Assembly (NCBI RefSeq): GCF_002005105.1
Contig: NZ_MSCV01000020.1
Location: 1-64,000, forward strand
Reading direction: 5' to 3'
Length of the DNA stretch: 64,000 nucleotides
Origin: Methylocaldum sp. 14B
Lineage (GTDB): Bacteria; Pseudomonadota; Gammaproteobacteria; Methylococcales; Methylococcaceae
The translations under genes and the position numbers were made by a program. The notes under the pieces are model-generated. The model made no database searches and was not told the DNA's origin. It saw only the letters and a list, made by a program, of their open reading frames with translations. This document shows positions 36,251 to 43,675 of this stretch, piece after piece (position 1 is the first letter of the stretch; each line of letters starts with the position of its first letter).

Positions 36251-37000
36251 ATGAGTCTTCGCACTACGCCGATAAAAGGCTTGGACGACGTTCGGGCGTT
36301 TTTCGACCGTCTGGCGCCGGTTTACCGCGATTGCCACGGCAAGGCGGAAAAGCTTTTGCGCTACCGGCTCGGCATCATAGCCCGCCTGCTGGAACGCGCC
36401 GGTCACGGTTCACTGGTCGAAATCGGCTGCGGCACCGGGATGCATCTTTTTCCCCTGGCCGCCCGATTCGAGCGCGTGCACGGCACCGATCTTTCGCCCA
36501 GCATGATCGAGCAGGCAGAGCATCTTCGTCTTGGACACCCGCATGGCGAGCGCATCCGTCTGAGCGTGGCGCCCGCCGAAAGCTTGAGCTCGGTGGGCGA
36601 TGCCGAAGCGGATGCGGTGCTGAGCGTCGGCGCCTTGGAGCACATGCTCGATCAGCGGCAGGCGCTACGCGAGGCTTGCCGCGTTCTAAAGCCGGGCGGC
36701 GTCTTCGTCTGTCTCACGCCGAACGCGGAATATGTCTGGTACACCCGAATTGCGCCTTGGCTGAGGCTCAGCACCAAGCATCTGAGCACGGACCGTTTTC
36801 TCGGGAAGAAAAAATTGACCGATTTATTGGAAACCGCCGGATTCGAGGTCGAGCGCATCGGCTCCTGGACCTTCATCCCGCGCGGCGACATGCCGCCCTA
36901 TCTTGCCCGGATTCTGACGCTGCTGGACGGCGTCGGACGTCTGTTGCGCGTCCCGTCCTTTCGCGGCGGACTCTATTGCCGTGCGGCAAGACGCGGCTGA
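36251..37000 (+). CDS. Class I SAM-dependent methyltransferase
   Basis: A 249-residue methyltransferase. Motif I is LVEIGCGTGMHLF near residue 57, then VHGTDLSPSMIEQA, ADAVLSVGALEHM and GGVFVCLTPNAEY. It begins 5 bases after the CDP-alcohol enzyme, so they are one operon. The C-terminal stretch (LARILTLLDGVGRLL) is mildly hydrophobic, as in methyltransferases that act on lipids or quinones. Substrate unknown. Confidence 0.85.
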   Translation: MSLRTTPIKGLDDVRAFFDRLAPVYRDCHGKAEKLLRYRLGIIARLLERAGHGSLVEIGCGTGMHLFPLAARFERVHGTDLSPSMIEQAEHLRLGHPHGERIRLSVAPAESLSSVGDAEADAVLSVGALEHMLDQRQALREACRVLKPGGVFVCLTPNAEYVWYTRIAPWLRLSTKHLSTDRFLGKKKLTDLLETAGFEVERIGSWTFIPRGDMPPYLARILTLLDGVGRLLRVPSFRGGLYCRAARRG

Positions 37001-37110
37001 TCCGTATCCTTCGGGTTATCATTACGCCCGCTTCCCGGCCGGCGCGCCAACCGAACGTGCCGGACATCCGAACCGATTTTCCGTTTTTGACTGACAACTA
37101 TAAAAGACCG

Positions 37111-38025
37111 ATGTCGTACTATCTCGAACCGAACAAAGATTACCGCAACGATAGCCTGCGCCACGGCGCCGAGTTTTCCGAGGAAGACATTCGCGTAGAC
37201 ACCGCGAAGCATTACGACGACTGTTATTGGGATTACCGGACGGCGTGGTTCGACAACGAGAACCTGGCCTTGCATTACGGTTATTGGGACGAGAATACCA
37301 AGACCCACAGCCAGGCCTTGCTGAACAAGAATCGCATACTCGCCGAAATCGCCGGCATCAAGCCGGAAGACCATGTCCTGGATGCGGGCTGCGGCATCGG
37401 CGGCAGCTCGATCTGGCTGGCGAAGCATATCGGCTGCCGCGCCACCGGCGTCACGGTCAGTGCCCGGCAGGTCGAGCACGCCAAGCGGAACGCCGAGCGC
37501 CACGGGGTGTCCGATAAAGTTGATTTTCAGCAGGCGGATTTCTGCAAGACGCCGTTCCCGGACGAATCCTTCGACGTGGTTTGGGCGGTCGAAAGCAGTT
37601 GCTATGCGACCGACAAGCGGGATTTCTTCCGGGAAGCCTACCGCCTGCTGCGCAAGGGCGGCACGCTGATCGCCTGCGACGGCTATGCCACGCGCCGGGA
37701 ATTCAACGAAGAGGAATGGCAGGCGGTCATGGATTGCCTGAACGGGTGGGCCGTGCCGAACCTCGCCAGCGTCGAGGAGTTCCAGGCCGGCATGGAGGAA
37801 TGCGGCTTCCGCGACGTGCACATCACCGAGGCCACGGCCGAAACCATGCCCTCGTCCCGCAGAATGTACCTGACTGCCCTGTGGACCTATCCGATGCAGT
37901 TGACCATGCAATGGCTGGGACTCCGCAGCAAGGCACAGACCGCGAATTTCAAGGTCGCGCTCGCCCAGTACAAGGTGTTCCGCGACAAGATGGTCCGCTA
38001 TTGCATTTTCCGGGCAAAAAAGTGA
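37111..38025 (+). CDS. SAM-dependent methyltransferase (sterol/tocopherol-type fold)
   Basis: A 304-residue methyltransferase. It has LHYGYWDENT, then motif I VLDAGCGIGGSSIWLA near residue 87, GVTVSARQVEHAKRNA and FDVVWAVESSCY. This arrangement, with the YW segment before motif I, is seen in the sterol C24, tocopherol and small-molecule (Coq3-unlike) C/O-methyltransferases. No substrate can be assigned. The start ATG has a weak ribosome site; a GTG at 37057 is an alternative. A GTAG-type repeat begins 4 bases after its stop. Confidence 0.8.
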   Translation: MSYYLEPNKDYRNDSLRHGAEFSEEDIRVDTAKHYDDCYWDYRTAWFDNENLALHYGYWDENTKTHSQALLNKNRILAEIAGIKPEDHVLDAGCGIGGSSIWLAKHIGCRATGVTVSARQVEHAKRNAERHGVSDKVDFQQADFCKTPFPDESFDVVWAVESSCYATDKRDFFREAYRLLRKGGTLIACDGYATRREFNEEEWQAVMDCLNGWAVPNLASVEEFQAGMEECGFRDVHITEATAETMPSSRRMYLTALWTYPMQLTMQWLGLRSKAQTANFKVALAQYKVFRDKMVRYCIFRAKK

Positions 38026-38028
38026 TTG

Positions 38029-38231
38029 GTAGGGCGGGTTAGGTGCGCCCCCACGACCCTCTCGTAGCTCAATGAGTCTGGCGTGCACCGTAACCCGCCG
38101 AAGCGAACGGCAAGGCACCGCGCGTTTCGGCGGGTTACGGTGCACGCTTAGCGCAGCGATCAACGGCCGCGCCGTACCGATGTGCGCCTAACCCGCCCTA
38201 CGAAGTCGTAGGTCGGCAATCCCTTGCCGAC
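38029..38231. repeat. GTAG-type hairpin repeats after the methyltransferase gene
   Basis: 38029-38201 begins GTAGGGCGGGTTAGG and ends with its complement CCTAACCCGCCCTAC, with inner GTAACCCGCCG arms. 38208-38231 is GTAGGTCGGCAATCCCTTGC plus four bases, that is GTAG followed by a perfect hairpin. These have the layout of REP sequences. No RAYT transposase gene is in the window. Confidence 0.8.
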
Positions 38232-38238
38232 AAATGGG

Positions 38239-39678
38239 TCAAGTCCTTGGCCGGTTTCGAAACACCGGCAAGCGCACCCGCGCTTCGAGGCCGCCTTGCG
38301 GGCGGTTGTGGAGGCTCAGCGTTCCGCCCTGGGCGCCGAGCAGGTTGGCGGCGATCGGCAGACCCAGGCCGGTGCCGCCGGTTTCCCGCGAGCGCGAGGT
38401 TTCCAGGCGGAAAAACGGCTGCATCACTTCGCCCAAATACTCTTCCGGGATGCCGGGGCCGGAGTCCCGCACCCTTATCAGCCAGTCATCGCCGGAGCGC
38501 TCCAGACTCACATCGGCTTCCCCACCGTATTTCACCGCGTTGTCGATCAGGTTGAGAAAACTGCGTCGCAGGGCTTCCGGCCGGCCCGAGATCAGCGCGC
38601 CGTCCGGTCCTTCGAAACGGGCCTTGCCGCCGGCATCGACGGTATCGTCGCAGAGGCTTTGCAGCAGGGCTCCGAGATCGATCGTTTGCTGCGGCGGCCC
38701 CGAGTCCAGGCTGCGCGCCAGGTCCAGCCCCTCGTCGACCAGCGCCTGCATGGCCGCCACGTCCTCCGCCAGCCGGGCGCGAAGCGGCTCGTCCCGGCAC
38801 TGCTCCAGCCGCAGGCGCAATCGGGTGAGCGGCGTCTTCAAGTCGTGGGTGATAGCGGCGAGGATGCGGGTTCGCTCTTCGATATGGGAGCGCAAGCGTT
38901 CCCGCATCCGGTTGAAGGTCCGGGCGGCTTGCCTGACTTCGACAGGTCCCGATTCGTCCATGGAGGAATGTTCCGGATCGCGGCCGAACGACTCGGCGGC
39001 GTGAACCAGGCGCCGCAAGGGTTGTAGGACCAGGCGGACGGCGAACCAGGCCACGATCGCCAAAAAACCCGCCAAAATCGAAAGGCTCGTGACGAATCCC
39101 TCGGCCCTCGGTTGTCGTGGCGGCGGGAGTTCGCGGCGCGCTTCGATCAGAACCCGTTGTCCGTCGGCAAACCGGACCTGTGCACCGACGGTCCGGGACG
39201 GCTGGCAATCGGCCGGTTGGTCCCGGCAGTCAGAGTTTCGGGTTCGCCATGCTGCTTCCACCGCAATCGATGGTCCGGCTGCTTCGCTGAGAGCGGCGGT
39301 GAATGAAGGGTCATCCGGGTGCTCCAATCGCAAACGGGCATCCAGGGAGTGCCTGGATGCCCCTTCCCCGGATGACCGGTTGCGATTGAACGGCAGAGGT
39401 GGCGTCGGCTCCGCCGTTCCCTCCGCAGGTTCGATGCGCCATTGCCCGGACGGCAGGGCCTGGACCGTGGCGAGGCGCTGTTCCGGCGGCAGGGCAGCGA
39501 GCAGGTGCAGGATATCGGCGATGCGATCGGCCGCGCTTTGTTCCCGAAAACTGTGCACGATGTGGCTGCGCTCCCGCAATGCCAGGCTCACGGTAACGAA
39601 GACCGCCATCAGCACCCCGGCGAGCAGCAGAAGAAACAGCCGGACGGCAAGCGAGCGGGGCGGAAAGGAGACGCTCAT
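38239..39678 (-). CDS. HAMP-domain sensor histidine kinase with nested palindrome insertion
   Basis: A 479-residue inner-membrane kinase. Membrane helix 1 is at about 10-30 (FLLLLAGVLMAVFVTVSLAL); a periplasmic sensor follows; helix 2 is at about 203-225; HAMP follows. The HisKA box is ITHDLKTPLTRL and the ATPase boxes are NLIDNAVKYGG, DSGPGIP and GGTGLGLPIA. Residues 98-125 in the sensor region are encoded by two nested 42-bp palindromes (39305-39388), reading NRNRSSGEGASRHSLDARLR. The start at 39678 is an ATGA copy regenerated by the MITE between it and the response-regulator gene. It probably controls the Spy-like gene. Confidence 0.9.
   Translation of the reverse strand: MSVSFPPRSLAVRLFLLLLAGVLMAVFVTVSLALRERSHIVHSFREQSAADRIADILHLLAALPPEQRLATVQALPSGQWRIEPAEGTAEPTPPLPFNRNRSSGEGASRHSLDARLRLEHPDDPSFTAALSEAAGPSIAVEAAWRTRNSDCRDQPADCQPSRTVGAQVRFADGQRVLIEARRELPPPRQPRAEGFVTSLSILAGFLAIVAWFAVRLVLQPLRRLVHAAESFGRDPEHSSMDESGPVEVRQAARTFNRMRERLRSHIEERTRILAAITHDLKTPLTRLRLRLEQCRDEPLRARLAEDVAAMQALVDEGLDLARSLDSGPPQQTIDLGALLQSLCDDTVDAGGKARFEGPDGALISGRPEALRRSFLNLIDNAVKYGGEADVSLERSGDDWLIRVRDSGPGIPEEYLGEVMQPFFRLETSRSRETGGTGLGLPIAANLLGAQGGTLSLHNRPQGGLEARVRLPVFRNRPRT
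39305..39388. repeat. Two nested 42-bp palindromic units in frame in the kinase gene
   Basis: An outer unit (stem TCATCCGGG/CCCGGATGA) is split at its loop, and a second unit (39325-39366, stem CATCCAGG/CCTGGATG, loop GAGTG) sits inside it in the opposite orientation. Together 84 bases, 28 codons, no frameshift. Confidence 0.9.
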
Positions 39679-39820
39679 GGACACCTCGAAAAACCGTCGC
39701 GAGCGCCCCGAGTGCAAGGCGTCCGGAGCACAGGAACCGGAGTGTACGCGGAGTACATGAGGATTCCGAGCACCGCGCAACGCAGCAATCGGGACGCGCA
39801 GTAGGTTTTTCGAGGTGTCC
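39679..39820. mobile_element. 142-bp MITE at the response regulator/kinase junction, TCAT duplication
   Basis: Perfect 17-bp inverted ends GGACACCTCGAAAAACC (39679-39695) and its complement (39804-39820). TCAT lies directly outside each end (39675-39678 and 39821-39824). On the coding strand this is ATGA twice: one copy ends the regulator gene, the other starts the kinase gene. No coding capacity of its own. Confidence 0.85.
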
Positions 39821-40543
39821 TCATGATTCCTGCTCCACCACGGCGGCCAGTACATAGCCCTCGTTCCGCTGTGTTTTGATCAGGTTTGGCGCCCGTGCGT
39901 TATCACCCAGCTTCTGGCGCAGCCGGCTGACCCGGAGGTCGATGGAGCGATCGAAGGGATCAGCCTCTCGGCCGCGGATCAGATCCATGAGCTGATCGCG
40001 GGTGAGCACCCGGTTGGGATGGGTGAGAAATACCTCCAGCAAGCGGTATTCGGCTCCGGATAGCGCGACTACCACGCCCTGGGGAGAGGTGAGTTGGCGC
40101 GTCTGCCCATCCAGGGTCCAGCCGGCGAATCGCCAGCGATGCGCCGAGTCCGAAACACCCCTGTTCGGCAGCGAACGGGCGCGGCGCAGGATATTGCGGA
40201 TGCGGGCCAGGAGTTCGCGCGGTTCGAAGGGCTTGGCGAGATAGTCGTCGGCGCCCATTTCCAACCCCAGCACCCGGTCGATAGGCTCGCCGCGGGCGGT
40301 CAGCATCAGTACCGGAAGATCGGAACGCGCGCGCAGGTCGCGGCACAGGCTCAAGCCGTCCTGGCCGGGCAGCATCAGATCGAGGACGATAAGGTCGATT
40401 CCGCTGCTTTCCAATATTTCGCGCATCTGCCGGCCGTCGGCGGCCAGACTGACGCGGTAGCCGTGCTGTTTAAGATAGTCGCCGACCAGTAGGCGAATTT
40501 CGCGGTCGTCGTCGACGACGAGGATATGCTCTGTGGTTTCCAT
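39821..40543 (-). CDS. OmpR-family response regulator
   Basis: A 240-residue regulator. The receiver has the acidic pair (VDDDREI), the phospho-acceptor Asp in LIVLDLMLPGQDG (about 57), the Thr of MLTARG and the Lys of LAKPFEPREL. The C-terminal winged helix covers about 140-235 (LTSPQGVVVALSGAEYRLLE, RSIDLRVSRLRQKLG). It precedes the kinase gene and is divergent from the Spy-like gene, whose promoter region has a tandem direct repeat of the kind OmpR-like proteins bind. Confidence 0.93.
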   Translation of the reverse strand: METTEHILVVDDDREIRLLVGDYLKQHGYRVSLAADGRQMREILESSGIDLIVLDLMLPGQDGLSLCRDLRARSDLPVLMLTARGEPIDRVLGLEMGADDYLAKPFEPRELLARIRNILRRARSLPNRGVSDSAHRWRFAGWTLDGQTRQLTSPQGVVVALSGAEYRLLEVFLTHPNRVLTRDQLMDLIRGREADPFDRSIDLRVSRLRQKLGDNARAPNLIKTQRNEGYVLAAVVEQES

Positions 40544-40582
40544 GGAGGCTTTTTACCGCGGTTGCCGGCGTGAGTCATGGGC

Positions 40583-40633
40583 TTTTGTATCGTTTTGTAT
40601 CGCCTGCTGCCAACGATAAAAAATGATACAAAA
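40583..40633. promoter_or_regulatory. Tandem TTTTGTATCG repeats, candidate OmpR-type operator
   Basis: TTTTGTATCG occurs twice end to end (40583-40602), and an inverted copy GATACAAAA lies at 40625-40633. Direct repeats of about 10 bases are the usual targets of OmpR/PhoB-type regulators. The site lies between the divergent regulator gene and Spy-like gene and could control both. Confidence 0.6.
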
Positions 40634-40761
40634 TCACCGCCTGCCGGACACATGTCCGATACATGGCCGGTGTGAAATAGATTCCGAAGACGGCGGGACG
40701 GTCCCGGCGGTCTAAACAGAATCGGCTTCGGCCGACGTTTCACAAAACCGGAGGAATCCAC

Positions 40762-41259
40762 ATGAAATCTTATCCTAAAGCACTCTTGATAAGTCTTGCC
40801 CTGCTCACCCCCGTAGCCGCTATCGCCGAGTCCGGAGAAGCCAAGCCTGAATCCGGCGCTTACAACCAGGGTCCCGCCGGTTCGCGGGCAGAGCGGCGGG
40901 AGCGCTTCATGGAGGAACGGATGGCCGAGCTGCGCAAGGAATTGAAGCTTACGTCGGCGCAGGAAGCCGACTGGAATACCTGGTCCGCCAAGATCAAGGA
41001 AATCAAGGAAAAGAAGAAACAGTCCCGTCCCGACCGCGAGGCCATGAAGAACCTGCCGGCCCCGGAGCGTCTGGAAAAAATGATCGCCCACAATAAGGCA
41101 AAACAGACCTATCTCGAAGAAGCCCTGGCCGCGACCAAGACCTTCTACGCCACGCTGACCCCGGAACAGCGCAAAGTCTTCGATGAGCTGACCCCGTTCG
41201 GCGAGCGCGCTCACAAATGGAAGCACCACGGCGGCCCGCGTCATCCGGGCGCGAAGTAA
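40762..41259 (+). CDS. Periplasmic Spy/CpxP-like LTxxQ chaperone
   Basis: A 165-residue periplasmic protein with GGAGG before the ATG and a Sec signal (cleavage near AIAES). The mature chain is highly charged and helical with two LTxxQ motifs: LTSAQEADW and LTPEQRKVF, the mark of the Spy/CpxP family. These proteins bind unfolded periplasmic proteins or metals and are induced by envelope stress. It is divergent from the two-component operon, as cpxP is from cpxRA. The C-terminus is His-rich (HKWKHHGGPRHPG), which could bind metal. Confidence 0.85.
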   Translation: MKSYPKALLISLALLTPVAAIAESGEAKPESGAYNQGPAGSRAERRERFMEERMAELRKELKLTSAQEADWNTWSAKIKEIKEKKKQSRPDREAMKNLPAPERLEKMIAHNKAKQTYLEEALAATKTFYATLTPEQRKVFDELTPFGERAHKWKHHGGPRHPGAK

Positions 41260-41291
41260 CGAGCTAATTCTAATTCGGAATCCATAGGCTC

Positions 41292-41330
41292 GTAGGGCGG
41301 GTTAGCGGGCACCCCCGCGTAACCCGCCGA
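41292..41330. repeat. GTAG-type hairpin repeat
   Basis: GTAGGGCGGGTTAGCGGG with complementary arm CGTAACCCGCC, a short member of the same family as 38029. It separates the Spy-like gene from the convergent methyltransferase gene and could end transcription. Confidence 0.8.
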
Positions 41331-41340
41331 ATACCGAAGA

Positions 41341-42246
41341 TCAAACCTTCTCCGCCAACAGATCGATCTGATGAATGATCAAGCCGAGTTCTCCGGCCGT
41401 CAATCGCTCGGAGCGTTCCCGGTACCATCGGTCGAGCGAATCCGTGGAGAATTGTCCCGATCTTAGGGCTTCGTCCCGGATCATGTTCAGCAGGGCGGCC
41501 AGGCAAACGGCATCGCGGTTGCGATAAATGCGGCGGAGCGGGGTGATGTTCCAGTCGGAGCTGCCGTAGGCGATCGGTTCGAAGCCGGTTTCGCCGAGGA
41601 CGCGGTGCAGCCGTCTTCCGGAGCGTGCGCCGCCGCTGTTTTCGTCCCATACCCGGCGCTCTTCCATGGAAGCGTCGTATACGGCAAGGATGGAGTTTTC
41701 GAACGCTTCATCGGCATAGACCGGAAACAGCACGGTCTCGCCGTCATAGTTGACACTGCCGTAAAAGATTCCCTTCGGCCGCAGCCAGCGCGCGATCCGT
41801 CCGGTCATGGTCCGGAGCGGCAGAAGATCCATCACCGCGTGGGCAATGACCGCGTCATAAGAGCCGGGAGCTTCATTCGGTTCGAAGTGTCGTAAGTCGC
41901 TGCAGACGAAATCCACGGCGATTTCACGGCCGTCTTGCCGGGCGCGGATGCCGGCCGGTTCCACCGAGACATACAAGCCTTTCTGCCGGAGCAGATCAGC
42001 CGTTCTTTCTCGGGCGGTGTACAAAAGGGTCCCGTCCCGATCCACGGCGGTGATGTGCAAATCGGTTTCGGGGGCCAGCTTCAGAAGCCGCAGCACGGAA
42101 GCACCGGTACCGGTGCCGAGGTCGAGGCAGGTCAAGCGCGGTTTGCCCGATAGCCACCGAGCAAACTCGGTTTGGACCTCGCGGTTCAGGCTGCGCTCGT
42201 CCAGCGCGAACTTGGCTTCGAGATAGTCGTGGAAAGGAATGTCCAC
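41341..42246 (-). CDS. SAM-dependent methyltransferase in the pteridine/flavin-like cluster
   Basis: A 301-residue methyltransferase. It begins FHDYLEAKFALDERSLN; motif I is CLDLGTGTGASVLRLL near residue 40, then ITAVDRDGTLL, then the SYDAVIAHAVMDLLPL segment. The second half (SGRRLHRVLGETGFEPIAYGSSDWNI) is the usual lid region. It starts with GTG at 42246, 12 bases after the PTPS-like gene (weak ribosome site, start uncertain). Its presence at the end of the cluster suggests it methylates the cluster's product. Confidence 0.75.
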   Translation of the reverse strand: MDIPFHDYLEAKFALDERSLNREVQTEFARWLSGKPRLTCLDLGTGTGASVLRLLKLAPETDLHITAVDRDGTLLYTARERTADLLRQKGLYVSVEPAGIRARQDGREIAVDFVCSDLRHFEPNEAPGSYDAVIAHAVMDLLPLRTMTGRIARWLRPKGIFYGSVNYDGETVLFPVYADEAFENSILAVYDASMEERRVWDENSGGARSGRRLHRVLGETGFEPIAYGSSDWNITPLRRIYRNRDAVCLAALLNMIRDEALRSGQFSTDSLDRWYRERSERLTAGELGLIIHQIDLLAEKV

Positions 42247-42257
42247 AGCCGCCGGAG

Positions 42258-42632
42258 TTAAAGCGTCCCGCCGAAGGCCGCCCAGTCCCGGTCGTTCTCC
42301 CAAAGCTTGATCGTCATCTTTACGCCGTGCAGCGTCACCCGATCTCTGAGCCGTTCCCAGAAGATGCGGGCAAAGCGTTCGAGGCTGGGGTTGAGGCCGC
42401 GAAAAGGTTCGAGATCGTTGAGTACGCGGTCCTTGAACTCTCCGATCAGCGCCATGGTCGCCTGCTCCAGATCCACGATGTCGATCAGATAGCCGTGTCG
42501 GTCGAGCTGTTCGCCCTCGATCAGTACTTCCGCCTTGTAGTGGTGGCTGTGCTCATGATTCTCGGCGCCCCAGTCTCCGCCGATCAGGAAATGGCGGGCG
42601 ATGAAGTCGCGGGTGATGGCTAGCTGGTACAT
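42258..42632 (-). CDS. 6-pyruvoyl-tetrahydropterin-synthase-like protein
   Basis: A 124-residue protein of the PTPS/QueD fold. Zinc-binding His residues are H14 (RDFIARHFL), H28 and H30 (HEHSHHYKAEV), and the closing WEN near residue 111 is the usual substrate-binding Glu. The whole protein has no cysteine, so the catalytic Cys of classical PTPS and QueD is absent; variants with a different catalytic residue are known in the family. GAGGAACC precedes ATG. It may act on dihydroneopterin triphosphate or a related product of the neighbouring enzyme. Confidence 0.85.
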   Translation of the reverse strand: MYQLAITRDFIARHFLIGGDWGAENHEHSHHYKAEVLIEGEQLDRHGYLIDIVDLEQATMALIGEFKDRVLNDLEPFRGLNPSLERFARIFWERLRDRVTLHGVKMTIKLWENDRDWAAFGGTL

Positions 42633-42649
42633 CGCGGTTCCTCGGATCG

Positions 42650-43675
42650 TCAGGTGTACTCGAAAATCGGCTGCAACACCCCAGCCCGCTTGCTGTCGAC
42701 CAGCTCGAAGGCTTCCTGGCAGGCACTGGGCGCAAAATGATGGGTGATCAAACGTTCCGCGCGGATTTCGGCCAGCCACTCCCAGGCGAGGTCGAGCCGC
42801 CGCTTCTTGCTCCAACGTCCGCAAAGGCGCGGGTCGATCGTGCTCACCTGGCTCGAAACCAACCGGATGCGCCGCCGGTGAAAATGGCCGCCGAGATCGA
42901 GCGGCGCCTCGCTTTGGCCGTACCATGAACCGATCACGATACGGCCGGCGAAACCGGTCAGTTCGATGGCCTGGTTCAGAGCGGTCTGATTTCCCGAGAC
43001 TTCGATGGCGGCATCCAGCCCGTCGGCGCCGTCGTAGAAAAGACACTCTTTAAGCGCCGCGACTTCGCGTTTGACGGCCGGGTTGATGGCCAGGGCCGCG
43101 CCCATCTCGGTGGATTTTTGTCGGCGGAACGCGAGAGGATCGGCCGTGATCAGTTCTCCGAGCGGAAATCGGCCGAGGACGGCGGTGGTGAGCAGTCCGA
43201 CGATGCCCTGCCCGAAAACCATGATCCGCTCTCCGGGCAGCGGCGCCGCATCGAACACCAGATTCAGCGCCGATTCCATATTGGCGAGAAACAGTGCGCG
43301 CTCCGCCGGAACGCCCTCCGGCAGGACCAGGCAATCCTTCTTATCGACGACGGCGTAGTTTTGGTGGGGGTGGTAGGCGAAGACCCGGCGGCCCAGCCAG
43401 TCCCGGTCTTCGTCCGCTCCCACGGCGGCGACTTCCCCGACCAGGGCATAACCGTACCGGAACGGATAGCTGAAGTTTCCTTGCAGACTGCCGATGCTCG
43501 TGTCCCGAGGCAGATCCTCGGGCACCTCGCCCCGGAAGATCAGGGATTCGGTGCCAGGGCTGATGGCCGAGCACAGGGCTTTGATCAGTAATTCTCCGGT
43601 CCGTGGGGCGGGCAGATCGATTTCCTGCACCGCCACCGATTTGGGGGCTACATGACAAACGGCTTGTACTCGCAT
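42650..43675 (-). CDS. Medium-chain dehydrogenase, zinc-ligand-poor
   Basis: A 341-residue MDR-type oxidoreductase. It has SAISPGTESLIFRGEVPEDL in place of the CGxD and GHE zinc-site motifs, so the usual catalytic zinc is probably missing. The nucleotide turn is VFGQGIVGLL near residue 150. The SPGTE pattern recalls BchC-like dehydrogenases. Its start overlaps the stop of the upstream GTP cyclohydrolase/RibD fusion (TGATG), and the PTPS gene follows by 17 bases. It probably oxidises or reduces a side chain on a pterin- or flavin-like intermediate. Confidence 0.8.
   Translation of the reverse strand: MRVQAVCHVAPKSVAVQEIDLPAPRTGELLIKALCSAISPGTESLIFRGEVPEDLPRDTSIGSLQGNFSYPFRYGYALVGEVAAVGADEDRDWLGRRVFAYHPHQNYAVVDKKDCLVLPEGVPAERALFLANMESALNLVFDAAPLPGERIMVFGQGIVGLLTTAVLGRFPLGELITADPLAFRRQKSTEMGAALAINPAVKREVAALKECLFYDGADGLDAAIEVSGNQTALNQAIELTGFAGRIVIGSWYGQSEAPLDLGGHFHRRRIRLVSSQVSTIDPRLCGRWSKKRRLDLAWEWLAEIRAERLITHHFAPSACQEAFELVDSKRAGVLQPIFEYT

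Noticed and set aside
36331-37110. Extended N-terminus for the second methyltransferase
   Set aside because: It overlaps the first methyltransferase gene in another frame and translates to Arg-rich nonsense. Homology begins at about 37111.
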